A stretch of DNA of 9,320 nucleotides from Phil1 sp964600045 (GTDB lineage Bacteria > Bacillota > Clostridia > Christensenellales > CAG-138): positions 1 through 9,320 of the forward strand of contig CAZRHS010000053.1 in NCBI GenBank assembly GCA_964600045.1, in the 5' to 3' direction. Within the stretch, counting starts at the first letter, position 1. Every line of letters begins with the position of its first letter. The position numbers and the translations under genes are program-made. This document shows, in pieces, positions 5,538 to 9,320 of the stretch. The notes beneath the pieces are model-generated. The model did no database searches, was not told the origin of the DNA, and was given only the letters and a program-made list of their open reading frames with translations.

Positions 5538-6473
5538 ATGCCTCTTGTAACCAGCAAAGAAATGTTTCAAAAGGCCTACGAGGGCGGATACGCCATCGGC
5601 GCCTTCAACGTTAATAACATGGAGATAATCCAGGGCATCACCGAAGGCGCGAAGGAGCTTAACGCGCCCGTGATTCTTCAGGTGTCCGCCGGCGCGCGCA
5701 AATACGCCAGCCACACATACCTTATGAAGCTTGTTGAGGCCGCTGTAATCGAAACCGGCCTTCCTATATGCCTGCATCTTGACCACGGCGACGGATACGA
5801 CATTTGCAAAAGCTGCATAGACGGCGGCTTTACCTCCGTTATGATAGACGGCAGCCATCATCCTTATGAGGAAAACGTGGCCGTTACGCGCCAGGTTGTT
5901 GAATACGCTCACGACCACGGCGTTGTGGTAGAGGGTGAGCTTGGCCGCCTTGAGGGCGTTGAGGACGATGTTAAGGTCGCCATGGGCCAGGGCAGCTACA
6001 CCGACCCCGATCAGGTTTACGATTTTGTAACCCGCACCGGCGTTGACTCGCTCGCTATCGCCATAGGCACCAGCCACGGCGCTTATAAGTTCAAGCCCGG
6101 TACCAAGCCGCAGCTGCGCTTTGATATACTTGAAGAGGTTCAAAAGCGCCTGCCCGGTTTCCCCATAGTGCTGCACGGAGCGAGCAGCGTTATACCCGAA
6201 TTTGTTGACAAGATAAATCGCTACGGCGGCAATATGCCGGACGCCATCGGCGTGCCCGAGGATATGCTGCGCAAGGCCGCGAGCATGGCCGTTTGCAAGA
6301 TAAACATAGATTCCGACCTGCGCCTTGCCATGACCGCAAGCGTACGCGAGCATCTTTACAATAACCCCGATCATTTTGACCCGCGCCAGTATCTTAAGCC
6401 CGGCCGCGAAGCCATAAAGCAGATGGTAATGCACAAAATTCAGTGCGTGCTCGGCTGCGAGAACAAGGCGTAA
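5538..6473 (+). CDS. fba: Class II fructose-1,6-bisphosphate aldolase
   Basis: A 311-residue zinc-dependent aldolase that interconverts fructose 1,6-bisphosphate with glyceraldehyde 3-phosphate and dihydroxyacetone phosphate in glycolysis and gluconeogenesis. Seen here: LHLDHGD (79-85) with the catalytic D82 and zinc ligand H83; VEGELG (131-136) with the conserved E134; AIGTSHGAYK (175-184) with zinc ligand H180; VLHGASS (211-217) with zinc ligand H213; and KINIDSD (254-260), the phosphate-binding NIDSD-type loop. Length is normal for the class IIB type. The ATG at 5538 has GGAGA 7-8 bases upstream and a strong promoter before it. It heads the plus-strand group; DUF1292 follows 14 bases later. 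Related class II enzymes act on tagatose bisphosphate, but sequence and position favour the central-metabolism enzyme. Confidence 0.95.
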   Translation: MPLVTSKEMFQKAYEGGYAIGAFNVNNMEIIQGITEGAKELNAPVILQVSAGARKYASHTYLMKLVEAAVIETGLPICLHLDHGDGYDICKSCIDGGFTSVMIDGSHHPYEENVAVTRQVVEYAHDHGVVVEGELGRLEGVEDDVKVAMGQGSYTDPDQVYDFVTRTGVDSLAIAIGTSHGAYKFKPGTKPQLRFDILEEVQKRLPGFPIVLHGASSVIPEFVDKINRYGGNMPDAIGVPEDMLRKAASMAVCKINIDSDLRLAMTASVREHLYNNPDHFDPRQYLKPGREAIKQMVMHKIQCVLGCENKA

Positions 6474-6487
6474 TATAAGGAGACGGC

Positions 6488-6769
6488 ATGGAAAATAAAG
6501 ACAGCGATCTTATCGCCCTTGAAGACAGCCAGGGCAACGAGCTTGCCTACGAAATACTGGACGTTGTGCCGTTTTTGGGCAAGGAATATGCCGTGCTCTT
6601 CCCCGTTGACGACGAAAGCGACGAGCCCGAGCTTGTAATACTGGAGCTTATGTCCGGCGCGGACGACGAGGATGAGGAGCTTCACGGTGTTGACGATCCG
6701 GATATACTGGATGCCGTGTTCAAGCTGTTTCTTGAAAGGGAAAAGGAAGCGGAAACGGAAGGCAAATAA
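6488..6769 (+). CDS. DUF1292 family small acidic protein
   Basis: A 93-residue protein of the DUF1292 (YrzB-like, UPF0473) family, widespread in Firmicutes and without established function. Seen here: a beta-rich core IALEDSQGNELAYEIL followed by DVVPFLGKEYAVLFPVD (about residues 9-41), which is the family signature, then LVILEL (49-54), an acidic stretch (ADDEDEEL, 58-65) and a predicted C-terminal helix VFKLFLERE (76-84). There is no cysteine, signal peptide or membrane segment. AAGGAG lies 7 bases before the ATG, and the fba stop is only 14 bases away, so the two are very likely co-transcribed. In many Firmicutes the family sits beside the yrrL/yrrK (mreB-alaS) region rather than beside fba; a role in glycolysis is not implied. 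Confidence 0.85.
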   Translation: MENKDSDLIALEDSQGNELAYEILDVVPFLGKEYAVLFPVDDESDEPELVILELMSGADDEDEELHGVDDPDILDAVFKLFLEREKEAETEGK

Positions 6770-6803
6770 GCCTTTTGACAAGTGCTGCGATTTAGGAGAT
6801 TAA

Positions 6804-7820
6804 ATGCTGAAGGAATATATACAGGGCGTGCGCTCGCTTTCCATAATAGGCATGTGCAAAAACGCGGGCAAAACAACCGTTTTGAATAAGCTTATAGCGG
6901 AGCTTAACGATTCCGGCGTTCGCCTTGGGCTTACGAGCATAGGGCGGGACGGCGAAAGTGTGGACCTTGTTACAAGCACCGCGAAGCCCGGCATATATGT
7001 TTATGAAAATACCCTTGTGGCCACGGCGGTTGATATGTTTCGCCTAAGCGACATTACAAGGGAAATAATATATTCAACAGGCTGGCCCACCCCTATGGGT
7101 GAGGTTGCGGTTGTGCGCGCCCGCAGCGACGGCAACGTGCAGCTTGCAGGACCCAGCATGACGGCTCAGCTCAGCGCGCTTGTTGAAATATTCGATTCCT
7201 TCGGCGCACAAATGACAATAATAGATGGCGCACTCAGCCGCAAAACGCTCTGCGCGCCAACTGTAAGCGAGGCGACAATTCTCTGCACGGGCGCTTCTTA
7301 TTCAAAGGATCTTAATACCGTAATAGAGGACACCGCCTTTTCAACCGCTCTTCTTACCCTGCCTAAGCAGGATTCGTTTACGGAAGAAGAGCTTGATTTG
7401 CCCATGGCCGGCAAAATCCGCTTTAAGCGATCGGACGGCACGGTTGAGCCGATGAAGGACGACGTTACGCTTGCCCAGGCGCTTGTAAGCCGCGAATACG
7501 CGGACGTGAAAAGCGCGTATATTTCGGGCGCGGTTACGGACGCCACCATAAAGCCAGTACTCATGGGCGGGGCCAAGCTTAAGGGCTTTGAGCTCAGCGC
7601 GGAGGACGGCAGCAAGCTGCTGCTCAGCCACGATTCATACGAAAAGCTGCTTATACGCGGCGTGCACATAGGCGTAAGGAGGCCGGTTAAGCTGGCGGCC
7701 ATTACGGTAAACCCCGTTTCGGCATACGGCTTTGATATGGATCCTAAGCTGCTGCTTGACAGCATGCGAAGCGCCGTAAACGTTCCGGTTGTAAATGTTG
7801 AAAGCAAAGAAGAGAATTGA
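6804..7820 (+). CDS. kamB: KamB-like subunit of the B12-dependent aminomutase reactivase (P-loop protein)
   Basis: A 338-residue protein that I recognise by overall pattern and by its pairing with a MutS-like ATPase as similar to KamB of lysine-fermenting anaerobes. KamB is taken to work with KamC in ATP-dependent reactivation of adenosylcobalamin-dependent lysine 5,6-aminomutase. Seen here: SIIGMCKNAGKTTVLN (13-28), a nucleotide-binding loop with one residue more than the standard GxxxxGKT spacing between the first Gly and GKT; TSIGRDGE (44-51) just after, resembling the switch region of MobB/dethiobiotin-synthetase-type P-loop proteins; and TIIDGA (138-143) as a likely Walker B strand. No membrane segment is seen. 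The ATG at 6804 has AGGAG 5 bases upstream. The next gene starts 17 bases after its stop. No aminomutase gene is in the window, so an ornithine-aminomutase-type or other client is possible. Confidence 0.62.
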   Translation: MLKEYIQGVRSLSIIGMCKNAGKTTVLNKLIAELNDSGVRLGLTSIGRDGESVDLVTSTAKPGIYVYENTLVATAVDMFRLSDITREIIYSTGWPTPMGEVAVVRARSDGNVQLAGPSMTAQLSALVEIFDSFGAQMTIIDGALSRKTLCAPTVSEATILCTGASYSKDLNTVIEDTAFSTALLTLPKQDSFTEEELDLPMAGKIRFKRSDGTVEPMKDDVTLAQALVSREYADVKSAYISGAVTDATIKPVLMGGAKLKGFELSAEDGSKLLLSHDSYEKLLIRGVHIGVRRPVKLAAITVNPVSAYGFDMDPKLLLDSMRSAVNVPVVNVESKEEN

Positions 7821-7837
7821 TAAAGGAGAAAAGCAAA

Positions 7838-9295
7838 ATGGCAATGACATTTTCCCAGCAGGAGAATATAGGATTCAGATACGTTATCAATTCGCTTTCC
7901 TGTTCAAGCCCATACGGCCAGGCGCGCGTAAACAAGCTGCGCTTTTTCAATCCCGATGAGCTTGATGAGCTTAAGCTGCAGCTTTCAAACGTATGCCGCG
8001 TTATGGCAAGCTACACTTCCCTAAACTTTGAATACGGCCGACTTCAGCGGCTTATGATGCCCATGAAGGATATACGCAGGAGCGTTATGAATCTTTCCGA
8101 GGGCGCATTGAGCGAACTTGAGCTTTTTGAGCTTAAGCGTTTTCTGCTGCAAACGGAGCTTATAGCTCCCGTGCTTGACGAGGTAAAGGCCAAGGCGCAC
8201 ATTGAGGGCATATCAATCCCCGCGCAGACCGAGCCGCTTAAGATAATTGACCCGGACGGCAACCGCGCCGCAACGTTTTTCATAGCGGACAACGCATCCG
8301 CGGAGCTTAAGCAGGTAAGGCGCGAAAAGCGCGATATAGAGGAGCTTATCCGCCGCGCGGCAAGCAGCGAGGAGCGCGCCGAGCTTACGGCCAAAAGGAG
8401 CGCGATAGTTGGCCGGGAGGACGTTGAGGAGCGCCGAATCCGCCGCGAAATATGCTTATCTCTCGTTCCGTACGCGGACGATATAATTTCCTGCATGGAC
8501 AACGTGGGCGAGCTTGATTTTACAATTGCCCGCGCCGAGGTTGCCATACGCTACGGCGGAGTTATGCCGGAATTTTCAGACGGCCCAGTTGAAATGGAGG
8601 ATATGATAAACCCGCGCGTTGCCGATGCCCTTTTTGAAAGGGAAAGGCACTTTACGCCGGTTTCGCTTGAAGCACCGCTCGGCGCAACGGTTATAACCGG
8701 CGCGAACATGGGCGGCAAGAGCGTTGCGCTGAAAACGCTTGCGCTGAACGCAATGCTTGTGAAGGCGGGTTTACTGCCCTTTGCCAAGCGCGCCAGGCTG
8801 CCCCTTTTCGGTGGCATATTCATAGTAAGCGAGGATCTTGAGGATATGGACCGCGGCCTTTCAAGCTTCGGCGCGGAAATTGTGCAGTTCAACGAGGTTG
8901 AGCAGGCCGCCGCTCAAACGGAGGGCGTAAGCCTTATTCTTCTTGATGAGTTTGCCCGCGGCACCAACCCCGAAGAGGGCGCGATGATAGTGCGCGCGGT
9001 TACGAGATACCTTAATAAGCAGCCCAGCGTAAGCGTGCTTACAACGCATTACGACGGCGTGGCCTCCCTTGCCTCCGCGCACTTTGAGGTGAAGGGCCTT
9101 AAGGATATGGACATGACAAAGGTTGCCGAGGAAATAGCCGCCGCGAACGGGCAAAAGAAGGGCGCGGACATAATAGCATCGCACATGAACTATGGCCTTT
9201 ATCGCGCGCAGGGAGCGGAAAGCTGCCCGCGTGACGCGAGGAATATATGCGCTTTGCTTGCGCTGAAGGATGAAATTCTGCAGGACATTAAATAG
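7838..9295 (+). CDS. kamC: KamC-like MutS-domain ATPase (putative aminomutase reactivase)
   Basis: A 485-residue protein with the MutS core and ATPase (domain V) but without the N-terminal mismatch-recognition domains of MutS or the Smr nuclease domain of MutS2. Seen here: a helical core (about 30-140), a highly charged predicted coiled coil (157-205, rich in R, E and K), Walker A GANMGGKS (288-295), a signature region SSFGAEI (342-348), Walker B LILLDE (366-371) followed by FARGTNPEEG (372-381), and LTTHYD (401-406) with the switch histidine H404. This build and the adjoining kamB-like gene fit KamC, the proposed ATPase reactivating lysine 5,6-aminomutase, better than a DNA repair protein. 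The start is the ATG at 7838, with GGAG 9 bases upstream; a TTG at 7817 overlapping the kamB stop has no ribosome binding site. A stop at 9293-9295 completes the gene. Confidence 0.68.
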   Translation: MAMTFSQQENIGFRYVINSLSCSSPYGQARVNKLRFFNPDELDELKLQLSNVCRVMASYTSLNFEYGRLQRLMMPMKDIRRSVMNLSEGALSELELFELKRFLLQTELIAPVLDEVKAKAHIEGISIPAQTEPLKIIDPDGNRAATFFIADNASAELKQVRREKRDIEELIRRAASSEERAELTAKRSAIVGREDVEERRIRREICLSLVPYADDIISCMDNVGELDFTIARAEVAIRYGGVMPEFSDGPVEMEDMINPRVADALFERERHFTPVSLEAPLGATVITGANMGGKSVALKTLALNAMLVKAGLLPFAKRARLPLFGGIFIVSEDLEDMDRGLSSFGAEIVQFNEVEQAAAQTEGVSLILLDEFARGTNPEEGAMIVRAVTRYLNKQPSVSVLTTHYDGVASLASAHFEVKGLKDMDMTKVAEEIAAANGQKKGADIIASHMNYGLYRAQGAESCPRDARNICALLALKDEILQDIK

Positions 9296-9305
9296 CTTAT
9301 CCGAA

Positions 9306-9311
9306 TTGACA
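9306..9311 (+). promoter_or_regulatory. TTGACA after kamC, possible -35 of the next unit
   Basis: A perfect TTGACA lies 11 bases after the kamC stop. A matching -10 would fall near 9329, beyond the window edge, so this cannot be verified. If real, the next rightward gene has its own promoter and the fba-to-kamC unit may end here, although no terminator hairpin is seen between 9296 and 9320. Confidence 0.25.
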
Positions 9312-9320
9312 AAGCCTATA

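Noticed and set aside
5511..6434. Long open frame on the minus strand opposite fba (307 codons)
   Set aside because: Fba is unmistakable on the plus strand; the mirror frame has no motif and no promoter or ribosome binding site.
6775..6803. TTGACA at 6775-6780 as a separate promoter for the kamB-like gene
   Set aside because: At 16-18 bases downstream there is only GATTAA-like sequence overlapping the ribosome binding site and start codon; a transcript starting there would lack the ribosome binding site.
7838..9295. The MutS-domain gene as a DNA mismatch repair or MutS2 gene
   Set aside because: Mismatch-recognition domains and the Smr nuclease domain are missing, length is about 485 rather than 780-900 residues, and the preceding gene fits the KamB-KamC pairing.

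Overview
The window looks like chromosomal DNA of an anaerobic, Firmicutes/Clostridia-type bacterium. The grounds are a 56-residue clostridial-type 2[4Fe-4S] ferredoxin, a DUF1292 protein, class II fructose-bisphosphate aldolase, the YqeB/YqeC/XdhC set linked to selenium-dependent molybdenum hydroxylases, and a KamB/KamC-like pair known from amino-acid-fermenting anaerobes. Strong AGGAG-type ribosome binding sites and A+T-rich sigma70-like promoters fit this. Base composition is mixed, with frequent ATA (Ile) and CTT (Leu) codons. The species cannot be named from the sequence.

Layout. Positions 1-145 hold no gene; they carry a near-consensus leftward promoter (26-54) for something beyond the left edge, and a weak terminator-like hairpin after yqeB. 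From 146 to 2777 lies a divergent maturation locus: yqeC-yqeB on the minus strand and an xdhC-family gene on the plus strand, with back-to-back promoters and a shared inverted repeat in the 140-bp gap (1600-1739). The xdhC gene meets a MATE-family exporter gene (minus, 2755-4104) tail to tail with a 23-bp overlap. Upstream of the MATE gene on the same strand is an EamA/DMT-family transporter (4160-5044), separated from it by a perfect hairpin. Next upstream is the ferredoxin gene (5162-5332), with its own extended -10 promoter and two hairpins behind it.

From 5474 rightwards everything reads on the plus strand. A near-consensus promoter precedes fba (5538-6473), followed at 14 bp by a small acidic DUF1292 protein (6488-6769). 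At 34 bp more comes a P-loop protein resembling KamB (6804-7820), then at 17 bp a MutS-domain-V ATPase resembling KamC (7838-9295). The spacing suggests one transcript. A TTGACA at 9306 may open the next transcription unit.

How the genes fit together. YqeB, YqeC and XdhC belong to maturation of a selenium- and molybdenum-containing hydroxylase, which is not in the window. The two transporters have unknown substrates. KamB/KamC-like proteins are linked to ATP-dependent reactivation of B12-dependent lysine 5,6-aminomutase (or the related ornithine aminomutase). Here they sit behind a glycolytic gene, with no aminomutase in view. No rRNA, tRNA, CRISPR array, insertion sequence or phage gene was seen, and no gene-free stretch exceeds 300 bp. 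I see no wholly new system. The most unusual feature is the fba-DUF1292-kamB-kamC arrangement.
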